Origin: Lonsdalea britannica
GTDB lineage: Bacteria > Pseudomonadota > Gammaproteobacteria > Enterobacterales > Enterobacteriaceae
Assembly: GCF_946477055.1 (NCBI RefSeq)
Contig: NZ_CAMKXG010000015.1
Coordinates: forward strand, 1-25,163
Direction: 5' to 3'
Length of the DNA: 25,163 nucleotides
The stretch's first letter is position 1. Each line of letters opens with the position of its first letter. Position numbers and translations under genes: made by a program. The notes under the pieces are model-generated. The model did not search any database, was not told the origin of the DNA, and worked only from the letters and a program-made list of their open reading frames with translations. Shown piece after piece: positions 25,043-25,163 of this stretch.

Positions 25043-25163
25043 GTGCTGGCAACATACAAGGGAAAATCCGTCGCGCTTGACGACATCGTCGATGCACGAA
25101 GCCTCAACGAGCGTTTTCATTACCTTGCGTTACCCGACTCCGATAGAGAAACGCCGCAAAGCG
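25043..25163 (+). CDS. Possible 5' end of an unidentified gene, cut by window end
   Basis: The frame is open from the TAG at 25013-25015 to the window end (49 codons). Its translation includes YKGKSVALDDIVDARSLNER, which has a protein-like composition. There is no ATG; GTG at 25043 is the first plausible start and lacks a good ribosome site. I do not recognise the product. It could be a real gene, a decayed fragment, or chance; another frame here (ATG at 24990) is also open to the end. Confidence 0.22.
   Translation, partial: MLATYKGKSVALDDIVDARSLNERFHYLALPDSDRETPQS

Noticed and set aside
24938..25120. 60-codon minus-strand frame at the right end
   Set aside because: It has no ribosome site, low-complexity AT-rich coding at its end and no resemblance to nadA or any family I know.
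1..25163. CRISPR arrays, tRNA or rRNA genes, insertion sequences, prophage genes
   Set aside because: I read for regular spaced repeats, cloverleaf sequence, transposase motifs and phage proteins and saw none.

Overview
The window is a chromosomal piece of an enterobacterial (Enterobacterales) genome. Almost every protein can be matched by eye to an Escherichia coli counterpart of nearly the same length. The presence of a VirK-family gene suggests a plant-associated member near Dickeya, Pectobacterium, Brenneria or Lonsdalea; that placement is inference. The first 49 bases are not biological: they are an Illumina P5/i5/Nextera read-1 adapter ending in the Tn5 mosaic end. The window therefore starts at the end of a draft contig, inside a truncated GFA-family gene.

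Region 1 (about 50-7100) is housekeeping. It holds the tail of a GFA-domain gene, then on the minus strand udk, dcd and asmA (uridine kinase, dCTP deaminase, envelope AsmA protein). The Mrp/ApbC iron-sulfur carrier ATPase gene is also on the minus strand, divergent from metG (methionyl-tRNA synthetase), which ends in a strong terminator.

Region 2 (about 7100-10520) is an accessory insert on the plus strand. It contains a secreted VirK-family protein with a long AT-rich leader, then a two-gene operon: a periplasmic sugar-type binding protein with no permease or ATPase beside it, and a cytosolic LVIVD-repeat beta-propeller. Four consecutive 8-bp repeats resembling MetJ boxes lie between the predicted promoter and the first gene of the pair. 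This is the best candidate here for an undescribed system.

Region 3 (about 10530-24840) keeps the E. coli order pgl, ybhA, modCBA, acrZ, modE, modF, gal, gpmA, aroG, zitB, pnuC. It covers the pentose phosphate pathway, molybdate uptake and its regulation, an efflux-pump accessory peptide, galactose metabolism, glycolysis, aromatic biosynthesis, zinc efflux and nicotinamide riboside uptake. There are two departures. galT and galK are absent between galE and galM, so the local galactose pathway is incomplete. nadA is not next to pnuC, which instead has its own NadR-box-like site.

Regulatory sites readable from sequence are a ModE operator before modA, two Gal-repressor-type operators before galE, a sigma-70 promoter for gpmA, a NadR-like box before pnuC, the MetJ-like array, and several intrinsic terminators. 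I saw no tRNA, rRNA, CRISPR array, insertion sequence or phage gene.
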